Notes: generated from the sequence alone by a model not told the origin. A DNA stretch of 64,000 bases from Takakia lepidozioides (GCA_030704615.1 CM060732.1:48403053-48467052), one strand, 5' to 3'; numbered from the stretch's first letter, positions 21,382 to 33,240 are shown. Numbers and translations are program-made.

Positions 21382-22456
21382 ATGAAAAATGAATGGACCC
21401 CTTGGTACACAAGAGTTCTGCAAACAAGAGACTGTGTTGAGTGCAAGCTTTGTTGGAATAAATTGCATTATCGCAAAGATTGGATGCTGGCTCATTTGGG
21501 GTATAGGGATTGCAATGGTCAAAACCCTGGGATGGGTTTATACTCAAAAGCATCCATGCGGGTGAAAGCTCATTTCGCAGATGATGTTGATGCGAAAGCA
21601 GGATTGATACGGACACTCATGAAATTGGCCCTCCAAATCAGGGGGAGAGAGCTATATCAGAGTATCAAAGTTTCTTGGATCGTCGTGACCCTTTCCACAA
21701 CCTTCCGGATCCAGGAACTTAACATGCAGCCGCATGAATGGTATTCCGGTTGGCCGACATCTGCTGCTGCATAGCTTTGAGCGTGTTGCCAAATCATGGA
21801 TGGCAACTGCAAATCGACTGGCCAGGGTAGTAGACCTCAAAAGGTTTGTGCCACGTGAAGAGAGGTGGACGGAGTGGGTCATGTGGGCGAGAACTTTGGC
21901 ATCAGAAGAGGTTCAGAAAGAACATGCACTATATTGACTACAACAAGCTGCACGGATGTCAGATCGTGATGTGCAGAACATTTATGCAAGCATGCAGCGC
22001 TATGAGGCATTTGCCACTAACCGAGAAAAAGAAAAAGATGAAGAAAGAAGAAAACGTGAAGTCCAAGACGTGTCCGCCGCACTTGCCCCCCATACATCTG
22101 AGTTTGACTCATTCACGGTGTGGGGTGATTTACGTGGCATGTTTGACCGTTGTGAACATAGAGTTGGTGGAGGCAATGAGAGCATAATTTGGGAATTTGA
22201 AATGGAGGAGGAGTGGGATACTAGTGAGACACAAATGTCATCTCACTTGTTCGACAACAAGCGGGTGAAGTGCTCACGTCCTCCAATACCATCATGGATC
22301 AAAGATGGCTCATGTTGTCCAGTTTGCCTTAATCCATATGGCCCGGAGGGTGCATACTTGTTGGAAAGTTGTGGACATATGTTTCACGTAACTTGTTTGA
22401 AGTCGGCGGCTCTCATAAGCAACACATGTCCGTCATGTTGTGTGCCAATCCACTAA
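21382..22456 (+). pseudogene. Zinc-finger plus RING-finger gene beside a CACTA transposase
   Basis: The first segment (21382-21700) has a BED-like zinc-finger region: CVECKLCWNKLHYRKDWMLAHL. The last (21956-22456) is a 166-aa segment ending in a RING finger, CPVC, then CGHMFHVTC, then CPSC (about 22317-22440), as in E3 ubiquitin ligases. Between them the frame shifts near 21700, and a TGA at 21935-21937 interrupts an otherwise in-frame stretch (ERVAKSWMATANRLARVVDL). It sits between the GC-rich left repeat and tnp2, so it may be transposon cargo or the element's second gene. Introns could explain part of the break; the TGA is harder to avoid. Confidence 0.5.
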
Positions 22457-22470
22457 CGTTACTTATCAAT

Positions 22471-22565
22471 AAACAAAAATTGGTTGATAGGGTGAATGCG
22501 TCATTGGGGGGCAAATGATTTTGTTTGGGTTTGAAACTTTGCATGCGTGTACGTTGCGCACATAC
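22471..22565 (+). repeat. Orphan diverged unit of the 119-bp satellite
   Basis: AAAATTGGTTGATAGGGTGA, then a CATTGGGGGGCAAATGATTTT stretch and TTTGCATGCGTGT, follow the order of the satellite at 18656-20495. It lies right after the RING segment, about 2 kb from the array. Confidence 0.55.
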
Positions 22566-22789
22566 ATGTAATTATTGAATGACATATTTGATGCACACAC
22601 ACATTGAAGGTTGTTGTTTGCATTTCGCTTATAATGAAGTGTATGGTTGCAATGACAAACTATAATATATGTCCCTATGTTCATTTGTTCGTATCAGGAC
22701 TTTGTCCATCCCTTCTCGGTCCTTTCTCTTGGCACCCCATTCAAAAACAACCCAAGTACATCAGGCGGGAGCCATGGGCGAGACGCCGC

Positions 22790-25700
22790 CCCCACGGTAC
22801 CGGACGATGATGACGATGACAGTGACGATGACAGTGACAACAACAATGAGCATGGAATTAACCAGGAGGATGTGCAAGCCATGGAGGATCTCTTAATGCA
22901 TTATGTGGGCGCTGATGCATCCCATGAAGAGGGAACCCGGCCAATCGATGATCCTGAAATGCCCCCCTCAAATGACATGGAGAGGGAAGCGAGAACTCCC
23001 TTGTACGAAGGGGCGAAAGTGAGTCGACTTTCAACAATCTTACTTTTGCTCAATCTTCAAATTCGATTTGACATAAATTATGTTGGGATGTCTGCCATAA
23101 TGCGAACTATTGCAGACTATATCTTTGCGTCATACTTGAAACCCAAGATGCCACGGTCGTGGAAAGAGGCACGCGAAGTCTTGGACTCTGTGGGGATGAG
23201 CTATAAGATTTGTCATGCATGTCCATGTGATAAAACCCTATACTACGGAGAGGGTTCGCATCTCACCAAGTGCCCAAAGTGCAAGAAAGACCGATATCGG
23301 GATGATGTCCAAGGGAAAAAAGTACCACGCAAGGTATAAGCGCCATTCCCCCTCGCATGGAGATTACTTAATCTTCTCAGTATATAAAGTGTATTCCACA
23401 AAGTTTAGGGTTTAGAGAGTAGTGCTCATGCAAGATCTGATTGTGGTTTTGGAAGGAGTGAGTGAGGAGTGGAAGGAGCGACGTTCGGTTTTGACCATTC
23501 ACACCCAAATGAGGGAGAGGCTGCATAAAGGGAAAGACATAAGGGTGTTGTATTATGTGTGCTATTGAGATGATTACATGTAGGGGGCGTGGGGTATTTC
23601 ATCCTAGAAAATGCATTACTTTCCGATCATCCCGCGATTGAGGGCACAGTACCGAAGCCCCGAATTGGCCAGACTCATGAGATGACACGCCTTGCATCGG
23701 AGCCCCCCGGGAAAGGTGTGCGGGCCACAAGATTCACAAGTATGGAGGCATATTGAAGAGATGTGGCCTTTTCTCTTGGAGGACCCACGACATGTCCACC
23801 TCGGCTTCTCCTCGGATGGGGTCAACCCATTCTCTGTCCAGTCATGTAGTTATTCCACTTGGCCGGTGATCATGGTGAATTACAACATCCCTCATTATCT
23901 TTCAATTAAAAAAGGCCATATCATGTTGGCTGCCATTGTGCAAGGTAAGTGTACTCATTTCATGTTTATTATTGCCTTAGACTTTACATTAAACTTCTGA
24001 TCTCTGACGCAATTCGGATGCAAGATTGATGAGTGACATAATCATGGAGTAAGACGTATAATTCATTTTGTAGTATAATTTGCATATTGGTGGAGCATTG
24101 AAACAATGATGTGAATATCTCATAGGGAAAAAACAAGTGGCAAACATGGACACGTACTTGCGACCTCTTGTTGATGAACTTAAGGAGCTATGGAGGGGGG
24201 TTCCGGCATTGGATGCTTCACTTGACCCTATGGCCGGACAATCTTTTCAGATGAGAGGCATCTTGCTTTGGACAATGCATGATTATCCAGGTATATTATG
24301 TTCCCCATGAACAACCCGTGTACATTCACTTGTCAATGCCCTATAATATCGATGAGGATTGGGATTGATTGAAGTAGCGGCGACAGTCTTGTGCACCGTA
24401 ATGACATTATGGGCCATGCACATGACAACTTTTTGTTTTTGCTAATGTGGCGGGATGTGTAGTACATGACTAACTGTTTGCTCGGGGCTAAGCACCAAAG
24501 GGTACCATGCATGCTTGCATTGTGGCGATGATCTTGATGCACATAGCTCCCGCCATCTTCACAAGATGGTGTATCCCAACTACCGCAAATTTCATCCTAT
24601 GAGCCATCAATGGAGAAGAAGAGAGAAACACTTGTTTGATGGCAAAGAGGAAGTACGTCCTCCCCCTATGACACCGTCCGGGCAGTTTTGGGAGGACCAA
24701 TGGAAGGAGGCCCATGCGGGCATGGACGGTGAAGTGCCCGGCATGAAACGACTTTCAATCTTCTACGAGTTGTCATATTGGGCGGTACATATTCCACAAA
24801 AACACCGTCAATATCCCTATGCATGCATGTGATATTGCACATTTGGTATGCGTTGCATTGTCACTTTCACGTAAAAAAATTTGTGTAAGTCTTTGTGGGT
24901 GGGGATATATGTAGGACCTGAAGATTCGCCATCTTCTAGATCCCATGCATATTGAGAAGAATGTTCGCTCGTGTCTTTTTCGAGTTCTTCATGGCACGCC
25001 GACAAAGAAGGGAGTGGCTACAAAAGGAGATTCTCTCGGTGTTAGAAATGAGCTTGAGGAGCAGGGTCGCATGCGTCATCTATGGGATGAACAAAATGGT
25101 GTGGACCCAAAGGGTGTTGTACGGTGGAAGTATAGACGTGCACCTTGGCAATAGACAAAGGAGGAATACAAGAAAGTGATAGCCACCATAAGTGCTGTCC
25201 GAACACCAACTGCTTATGGGTCATCCCTCCGTACGAAGGTCAGCGAAGAAGACGGGGTCCATGGTTTGAAGTCTCATGACTACCACAATCTATTGCAAGA
25301 CATCTTGCCCATTGTAGGACGTGGGACATTGACTCCCGAGGTTCGTGAGACAATCTATAGATTGGGAGGCTTGTTCCGGTGGATTTGCTCCAAAGAGTTG
25401 GAAAAAGCAGATTTTCCACACACGAAGAAGGAGGCGGCGGAGGTAATGTGTATGTTGGAGATGCACCTTCCTCCCTCCTTCTTTGACATCCAAGTGCACT
25501 TGGTAGTGCACTTAGTGGAAGAGGCTTCGATTGTTGGCCCCGTTCATTCTCGGTGGATGTATTTCCTTGAGCGTTATATGAAGAATTTGAAAGGATTTGT
25601 AAGACAAATGGCACACCCGGAGGGTAGCATGGCGGAGGGGTATACGTTGCAAGAAGCTATGTTCTATTGCACGGAGTACATGGCAAGGGTGGACGAGGAA

Positions 25701-26882
25701 GCCCCTAGGATGTGGAAGGAAGAGGAGGATGCACGAACCAATGACATCGTTTTGCCCAAAAAATCGAAGAGAGTAAAATTGCCGACCTTGGTGATTGAAC
25801 AAGCGCATGACTTCATATTGAAAAACACCCCAACCATACATGAGTGGGAGGCAAGATACAATAATGTTGTTCAGCAACGAGAGGAGGAGACGCTTGCATG
25901 GAGGCGGGACCATCCAAGGCCGGTTACTAGACGCCCACGACGAGGAGCGGGCCGCCGGAATGTTTCTTCACAAAATTTGCCCATGGAATTGCAGCCTCTA
26001 AGTTCATTCCAACAGTGGCTTCGGACATCAGTTTATGACGCCGTTACTCAAGGAGAGGTGGTTTCAGATTTGGTGCAAGACATTGCAAGTGGCCCCTCTC
26101 AATTCGCGACCTCATACACGGCGGTTTGGGTTCACAGTTATCATTTCCGCATTCGTGCTCTTGACATGAAGCGCAAAACAACCTTTGATTTTGGCTTGTG
26201 TGCCACATATTGGCAAGACTTCGTGTGGGGCAAGGGTGATACACGACCTGCTATGAGCAAACTTGAGTACATTGGAGAGCTTGAGAGTACTCCAACTTCA
26301 GTATACAAGGTACCGGCCTCTTCTCTTCAAGGGAAGGTGGTTCCAGCCACATCTTGTGGGGCCCTCCGCAACACTAGTGCAAGATGATTGTGGTTTCATG
26401 CGTGTCAATGCAGCTAGGCTCAACCCTACTCATCGTCCCTCCGATGAGTTTTTTTCACGGCCTTCAAATATGGAGCAAGTTTTCTTCTCCGATGACAAAG
26501 CAAGAGGGAGGAATTGGAAGATGGTTGTGCATGCTCAGCCAAGAGAAAGACGTATCTATCAAGGTCTCGGATCTCCATGGGGTGAGGCAATTGCGGTGGA
26601 CGGAGAGACTGGTCATAATGATGCTGATAGAGGTTGGGTAGAGGGGTGGAAGAGGATGATGACACCCCAGACAATGCATCCTGGACCCTATATGATGAAG
26701 CTCTAGAAGATACGGATGTTGGAGAAGGAGACGAAGACACGGCCATTGACAACGAGGTGGAGGATGATTCGGAGGTGCCTTTTGAGGGCCGGACCATTTA
26801 TGACGACGACTCCGATGACCAAGAAGACTTGCAGCTTGATGAGGATGAAGAAGCTCCAGATGATAATGTTCAAGTTGATTAG
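22790..26882 (+). pseudogene. CACTA (En/Spm-type) transposase, tnp2 + DUF4218 + DUF4216, degenerate
   Basis: Order matches plant CACTA transposases. A segment to 23339 has TPLYEGAKVSRLS and IHACP-like CHACPCDKTLYY with KCPKCKKDRY. Around 23610-23945 are YFPIIPRLRAQY and DPRHVHLGFSSDGVNPF. At 24125-24290 is DTYLRPLVDELKELWRGV, and at 24500-24790 the Cys/His segment STKGYHACLHCGDD. From 24916 comes LDPMHIEKNVRSCL, then DUF4218 (HDYHNLLQDILP, PPSFFDIQVHLVVHL, RWMYFLERYMKNLKGFVR). DUF4216-like sequence follows at about 26100-26560. An acidic tail ends at 26882. Damage: TGA at 23680-23682 where the family has Trp (MRWHA), TAG at 25152-25154, and a frameshift near 26285. It is not active. Confidence 0.8.
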
Positions 26883-27224
26883 ACACAAAATCAAACCTAC
26901 ATAACAATTCTCACACCAAATTGGACCCATCCCTTCGATTGATTGTACATGTACATGCATATTGTAGTTTATTTCTATGATTGATCAAATATGGCTGTGG
27001 CTGGTAGTCTTTCAAGAAAGAAGGCAGAAGCAATGAATATGTTGGAGCAACACATACAGATGTGGTATCAAGAGAATTATCAAAATGAATGTCACAATCT
27101 ACAAGAAGGTCCACAACAACAAGCTAAACCATAAAGAAAAACAAACACACTACCCCAGTACCATATGAAAAAAAAAAAAAAACTAAGAACCCCCAAAGGC
27201 CCTAAACCTTAACCTAGAAAGCCC

Positions 27225-27842
27225 TGCAGTCGCTGCCTGCGACCCCCACGCATCACAACCTGCGACACGGTTTTTAGGATTTATGAGGCCGGGGATCGCA
27301 AACGGCGACGGCCAACCGTCGCCAACTGCGACCTGTTTTTTTTTGTTTTGAAAGAATGGATTTATGAGGCCGAGGGTCGCAATTGGCGACGGCACGTCGT
27401 CGCAAAATGTGACATGTTTTTTTGTTTGAAAGAATAGGGTAGCCGGTTTGCGACGCTCGGCCGTCGCAGGGGCCTTTTGCCCTTCATGCCACCATGCGAC
27501 GGCCGGGCATCGCAAAAAAGGGCTGCGATGAAAGAAAGGGCAAGAAAGAGCTTTTTTTTTTGGGCTTGCAACGATAGGTCATCGCCAGAAAGGGCTGGCT
27601 TCTCCCCTTCGCTGGGGGCAACGCTTGGGCGTCGCACGGAAAGGCTGCTTGCTGCCCTTCATCCGCCCGTGCGATGGCTAGGCGTCGCCGCCTGGCCCCG
27701 GCGCCAGGTGGCGACTCGTGGGGTTTGGCTGCGACGGCCCGACGTCGCAAAAATGCTCCGTGGGGTTGGCGTCGCACGCTCGGCGCCGCGCGGGGCGTGG
27801 GGGCGCGGCTGGCGTTGCAAACCCCCCCCATTTGCTGTAGTG
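27225..27842. mobile_element. CACTA right terminus with GCGACGG subterminal repeats
   Basis: GCGACGG/CCGTCGC motifs recur about ten times. The stretch ends at 27842 in a sequence whose complement is CACTACAGCAAATGGGGG, the classic CACTA tip. The next bases, ACA (27843-27845), would be the 3-bp target site. I did not find a matching left tip within the window. Confidence 0.65.
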
Positions 27843-27845
27843 ACA

Positions 27846-28162
27846 TCTTCGGCCCTCTGGCGAAAATGTGCATTTGTGCAAGTTGGGGCGTCGCATCAAT
27901 TGTTCCGAGTGTGTATCTGATGCCTTGGCCTGGGCCACAAACGGTTTTTGTGACAAATTTTCACGAATTTTTTACACATCCCCATAGTCCACAGTTTGTC
28001 CTCCGGAATAGCATACCATCCATCGGCCGCTTGAATTTCCGGCCTATCGTAAACGTCCCAATTGAGGTCCCGTTTCTTCCCTTTGGCACCTCTCTTCCCT
28101 GCGGGGCCTGAATCGACCGCCTCCTCTCGGTGCCTACGCCATTGCCCCCCCTCCTCCGTCAT
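27846..28162 (-). pseudogene. Unrecognised coding-like fragment cut by the CACTA end
   Basis: The minus frame starting at 28162 reads MTEEGGQWRRHREEAVDSGP, then KRDLNWDVYDRPEIQAADGWYAIPEDKLW. The composition is protein-like. The frame runs to 27896, close to the CACTA tip at 27842. I do not recognise the family. Confidence 0.3.
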
Positions 28163-28560
28163 TTTTATAACGTTTGTAATATTATATAGCCTTTACACAA
28201 CTCTCATTTATTTCTATATGATGTAAAGGCCTAGTGTACCTGCTCTAGTCACCTCGTTTGACCGAAACTCACCAATTTCAACAAAATCACAGTAAAATGT
28301 AACACACCACAGGGGGGGGGGGGCAAATCCAAAATACACAAAGATCTATTTAGTCCCCACCTAACGACTTGATAAAATGGGTTTGGAAGCCAAAGATGGG
28401 ATGTGGGGGTAGGAAAAAACCCACAATTTTATAAAAATCGGAGACAAAACCTCCCCCTCCGTGTCAATGGCTTCCCTCTTCCTCTAACTCCGCTCGGCAA
28501 AATGCAATGCATCCCACACCCACAAAACTAAAGGGGAAGAGTGAAAGTGAGAGCCAAGAA
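28163..28560. other. No gene seen
   Basis: AT-rich sequence with a G-run (about 28311-28323). No conserved motif is recognisable. Confidence 0.5.
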
Positions 28561-28564
28561 TGGC

Positions 28565-28770
28565 CTCCTTCCCCTTATATGGGCGACCGCTCAAAAGCGG
28601 TCACCCAAGCGCCTTCCGGAAGATGTCTGCCACGTGGTGGCCACCGGTGCAATGTGGCGGTCGCCCGGGCCGGCGCCCCATCCCGCCCGGCGACCGGCGC
28701 CCGCATGGTCGCCTCGGCAAGCCGTCACCTGGCCGGTCGCCTTCGTCCTCGCTGTCGCCAACGTGGCAAA
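28565..28770 (-). repeat. GC-rich GGTCGCC-type subterminal repeat, right (inverted)
   Basis: GGGCGACCGCTC, GGTGGCCACC and CGGTCGCC motifs occur with a reversed TATA box (CTTATATGG, about 28574) and TGTCTGCCACGTGG (28623-28636), the mirror of the left repeat's ACGTGGCAGACA. This supports an element spanning about 20.6-28.8 kb, although its exact tips are not seen. Confidence 0.5.
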
Positions 28771-28939
28771 AGAAGATACAAAATAAAAAAGTAATTTTTT
28801 TTTACCGCGATGAATGTCTTCTTATGGACGCGACGCGACGATCGTCACGTCTTGACGTGACGCCGACGCTGACGTGTTACTGCGGCATCACGTCCATACC
28901 TGCAACCGGGGGGGTGGGCGCTTTGGTATCCTAGATCTG

Positions 28940-30620
28940 GATCGTGAGATTACTGTTTTATTGGGAAAATGGATTCCTAGGGCCTTTCTGCCTAGGGCTG
29001 GTCCCTGAAAATGGTTGGTTTGGCTTAATATCCATCGATCAATCCCTGCTTCCATGGAAACCATGTCTCCGATGGTTGGTTCAAGGTGGAACTCGGAATT
29101 CTAAACAGTCTGTAGGCTCCTTGGGTTGGCAAGCCATTTGGAGGGTCTGGACTCGTCTACGAGAATATCTAGTACATAAAAAAACCCCCAATGTCTTGGG
29201 ACGAGGCCATAAGGCAACCTATTTTTGGAAACCTTCAGTTGGATTGTGAGGTCCTGGCCTCTTTCTCTGCTAGGTGAGCTTCTTGGGATCAAGCTGGGAT
29301 CTCCTTGGTTCAGGACATTTGGGAGGGTTCGGGTATGTCCCCCTCTGGGCGCTGGTCCAAGTGGGCTCCCATCCCAGTCCCTCAATCAGCTTGGAAGCTC
29401 ATCTGGGTGGATGTTTGGTGGAAGCAACGAGCTGCCAAGATTTCGGGCTTTAGACTGTGGAAACTGTGCAATCACATTCTTCCCCTCTCCTTCTGTCTTT
29501 TGGCTCCTGACAATTTGTGCAGATCCTGCCCTCTTGGGGAAGTAGAATCATATCAGCACTACTTCAAGTCTTGTCCCTTTGCATCTTTCATCTGGTCTAG
29601 AATCCACTCTTTGTACATCTCCTGACATGTATTTGATTGCAAGGACCCTATCTTAATTCTCCTCAATACCTCCCCCTCTTCTTCCTGGCATCTGGGTGGC
29701 ACTACGTGGGTTGTGGTCCTTTGGCAGTTGTGCTCTCATTTTTTTTTAAATCATAATTAGCCTCTTTGCGTTAAAGCTTCCTTCTATCTTCTTTGACTTT
29801 ATATTGGTTGAGGGGTGTAAATTGTGGGAGGGTCTGCTGAGCACAGTTTGCAGATGCTCTGCGGAGCGGCGGCTTGCCCTTCTCTCGAAGTTTGATGCAG
29901 AATGGGGGGCACTGTGGACTTCTTTGTCAAAGACAGGGTGAAGGAGTCTCTTGGGCACCCAGACCTCCAGTCGACCGGTGACTCCCCCAACCATTGGGCA
30001 TCTCTAGCTGAGATTGAGGAGAAAGACATCAATTGGCGCCAATGTAAGCAGCGGGATTCCAGTGTGAGGGCTCATTTAGATTTTTGAGCCTATCATTGTA
30101 AACTCTGTTTGGCCCTTTCTCCCTTGCAGCCTTGCAGGTCATTAATAGCTTTCTGCCCTTGAGCCTTCTCATTGGCTCTTGCAGTCTGTTAGGCTACAAT
30201 CTTTTCTTCAGGAGGTTTAGTTTTTTGCTGCTCCAGTCTCGGGGCCTGGTTCTCGGTTTAGTTCTTAGGAAGAGCTTTGTTTTCCTTGTTTGCTTGGCTG
30301 TTGGGGGGGGGGGGTAGTTCAGCCCTTCTCCTTCCCTTCTTTTTGGTTCTCCTCAGCCTTTCCTGTGGAAGGCTCTTTTACTTCCTCAGGCAGGGCTGCT
30401 GCTCCAACTTTGGTAATTTTAGATTAGTTCTCTACTACAACCTGGAGCATGGCTTCCTGATCTATCAGGGCTATAGGATGGTAGTTAAGCTTGCCCTGGG
30501 TGGTTGGTCAGGGTGTTATCCGATCTTCAATGATGTAAGCCTTATGGCCTTTTGTCATGGTTATTTTTTCCAGGACATCCTTATTAATATGAATTACAGG
30601 GCTTCCTTCCCTTTTATTTA
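28940..30620 (+). mobile_element. L1-like LINE remnant (3' end, zf-RVT region)
   Basis: Around 29385-29625 the frame reads AWKLIWVDVWWK, then CRSCPLGEVESYQHYFKSCPFASFIW. This matches the zinc-binding domain at the C-terminus of plant LINE reverse transcriptases (W..iW, CxxC, HxFxxC, IW). Upstream and downstream frames keep a similar composition but are heavily broken. The remnant fades near 30620 in an AAAATAAAATAAAA tail. Confidence 0.6.
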
Positions 30621-30770
30621 AAATAAAATAAAACCTACCCTCCCAACACTGGCTTTGAAGTGTCCACCTTCCCGCTCTAGGCAACAACCCAAATTTACAC
30701 TCCCTTGGGAGGCCTCATTACTTAGGGTATGCTGGCGTATCACCAAACAGAGGCCTATGACAGCATGGCA

Positions 30771-30791
30771 TTTTTTTTTTTTTTTTTTTTT
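30771..30791. repeat. Poly-T run
   Basis: An unbroken run of about 21 T, possibly the reversed tail of an old retroposon on the minus strand. No retroposon body is recognisable beside it. Confidence 0.7.
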
Positions 30792-31199
30792 CATCTTTCC
30801 AATATCGCCACAGGGGCCATCTGTAAATTCTAACCAGTGCCCATGTGGCAAGAATAGTGAGGTGGAAGGGTTAGAAGAGTGGCTATATAAACATGTGGCA
30901 CGTTCTAACAGGTCCATGCAGGAAAATTCAAGCTCAAGATATTCAACTAGTGGCGCTTTCTGGCGAGCTTATTTTCGAATTTTTTGTACATAAGCAATAT
31001 ATGAAGCGAGACATCTGTTTTGTTTGTTTGTTTTGTTTTGTAGATTTGAGATGTCCCAAACCGTGGTGCTTGATACCGTTGGAAAGCCCTCGATGAGGAG
31101 GGGTGCACGGGCTTGGTCTCACGAGTTTTGGACATGCGGTGTGGGAGATGTGGAATTCCAAGTACTTTGGGTCGCTGGAAATTCACGAAAAATTGCAAA

Positions 31200-31300
31200 G
31201 TGGGCATTCCTGGGATAATGGTGACATGAGAGATATCAAGGGTAAGGTCTCCGGTTCAAATCTGGTCTTAGGCTATGTGGAAAAAAAATGCATTTGGACT
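31200..31300 (+). mobile_element. Possible SINE-like fragment
   Basis: CCGGTTCAAATCTGG (about 31251-31265) looks like a Pol III B box. A loose A-box-like stretch lies 40-50 bp upstream. Weak evidence. Confidence 0.3.
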
Positions 31301-31830
31301 TAGATGAGATTGGAGACTTGGGCCAATGGCAGACGCTATCCTAGAGACGGGAGATATATCAATAATGATTGGATATTACTACTCAATAAATTCATGAAAA
31401 AACATAAATGGGGCCTTGACATGGGAGACGCACTTGGATACATAAAAGATTGCACATTGGGCTTAGATGGGCCTCGGCCCTCGACATAGAAGACGCACAT
31501 GGGAGACTCCCTTGGATACATAGGAGACGCACTTGGATACATAGGAATATATCGCACTTGGGCGTAGATGATAGTGGACGCTTGGGCCTCTACATTGGAG
31601 ATGCACTTGGATACATAGAAGATTGCACTTGAGCTTACATGGGCCTCGACATAGGAAACGCACAGGGACATAGGAAATTGCACTTGGTCTTAGATTTCAA
31701 ATTTTCACACATGGGCTAACGGCAGAGGCTGCCTAGAGGTCGCACTTGGGCCTAGACATGGGAGACCTACTTGGATACGTAGGAGATTGCACTTGGGCCA
31801 ACGGCACAAGCTACCCTAGTTGCCTTGTAA
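31300..31830. repeat. Degenerate minisatellite
   Basis: The phrases GACGCACTTGGATACATAGG, AGATTGCACTTGGGC and TTAGATGGGCCTCGACAT recur six or more times in slightly different order. The array breaks up after 31800. Confidence 0.75.
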
Positions 31831-32036
31831 AAGTTTAAAGTAGTCAACTCAGGTAAGTTCCAGGTGAAAATCTGGCGATGTTTTGCCTGAAAAAGAACAC
31901 TGCCACAGAGTGCGATAGTACGCCAGATGTCTTTACTGGCAAAATGCCTTGGTCTCCGACTCTATCTCATGCCACATAGGGCAAGGTGTCTCTACTCCGT
32001 ACATTCATCATACAGTCATCAACCATGCGGGTAATA

Positions 32037-32559
32037 CCGTAGTGGGATAGCCCGTTAGGCAGAAATTAATTCGAAAAAAAAGTGCCTAATCAAAATAAAT
32101 TAATTTTGACAAGAGTGCCTAATTTTCAAAAGTTTCTCTAAAAGTGCCTATGGTATAAAAACTTGAATTTAATTTTTTCTTAAAAATTATAAAATAGAAA
32201 ATAAATCTAAAAATGATATCCATTTAAAATGATATTCATTTAAACATCATCCATGGACTTAGTTTTCAATTTTCATGCATGACAACGGCTGAGTTTTCAT
32301 TTAAAACGTCATCCATGGACTCAGTTTTCAATTTTCGTCCATGGCAGTGGCTGCATATTTATATTTTTGTGTTTTCAATTTGTGATCATTATTTTTAGTT
32401 TTTTTAATTTTAGTTTTAGTATTTTTAGTTGCCTAATTTGAAAAATTACACATCCAAGATGCCTAATTTAAATTATTTTTCTCAAAAGTGCCTAACTGCC
32501 AAATGGCCCCAAAAATAATTATTAGGCAGGCAAGTGCCTAACTGGCTATCCCACTACGG
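32037..32559. mobile_element. 523-bp MITE with TA target duplication
   Basis: The left end CCGTAGTGGGATAGCC(C)GTTAGGCA matches the reverse complement of the right end, with 24 of 25 bases identical. Both ends abut TA (32035-32036 and 32560-32561). The core is very AT-rich, with no open frame and repeated GTGCCTAA motifs. The size, TA duplication and lack of coding capacity fit a non-autonomous Tc1/mariner-like or similar element. The family is unknown to me. Confidence 0.8.
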
Positions 32560-33139
32560 TACATGATAAGTGCAGATAATAACTGATCGAGTCATTATTA
32601 TTAGTTAATGAACTAATCAGATTCAGAAGATTTCAACTGAAATCTCGGTAAGTTAGTAGCTATGTTGGCCTATGAGGACGTTTTCATCCCTATCGGATGA
32701 AGTAGCTCTGCCCACAGTGTGGCACTGTGGATTGCCTGACCTTCCCAAACTGGCAAAGTTATATTCGGGTAAGATGAGTGAATTTTACGTGTATCTAAAG
32801 CAGAGGGGGTCCAAATGTCCAAACTCCAAATGTCCAAACCAAGTGCTGTAGTGCATCCAATCATCCACAGCACTGATGTAGCGCTGTACCGCTGGGTTTG
32901 ATTATTAGGCAAATGTCCATAATACATACATATGCCTCATAAGCCTATCATGACCATTCACCACAGCATCTCCGCGGTCCCACATGTCGTAACGGGAAGA
33001 TAATAGGAATAGTGTAAGAAATTAATGCACGCGTGTGATCTGACAGTACTTTCGCACGGCAACCTCGGCTCCTCTTGTCAAATTCTCCCCACCCCATATT
33101 ATCTCGGTTTCACTATTAAATACTTATGAATCTGAGTGG

Positions 33140-33240
33140 GTTGCAAGCTGTGGTGGGTAGCGCGATGGTAAGGTGATAGCAATGGAGGCCGGGTTTAGTT
33201 CCTGGTGGGAGGCTGTGGCAGTGTAACCCCGGTCGATGTA
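33140..33240 (+). mobile_element. tRNA-derived SINE-like sequence
   Basis: GGGTAGCGCGATGG (A-box-like, about 33156) and CCGGGTTTAGTTCC (B-box-like, about 33190) have the order and spacing of a Pol III promoter. The rest does not fold as a tRNA by eye. It is followed directly by the GTGTAACCC minisatellite. Confidence 0.45.
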
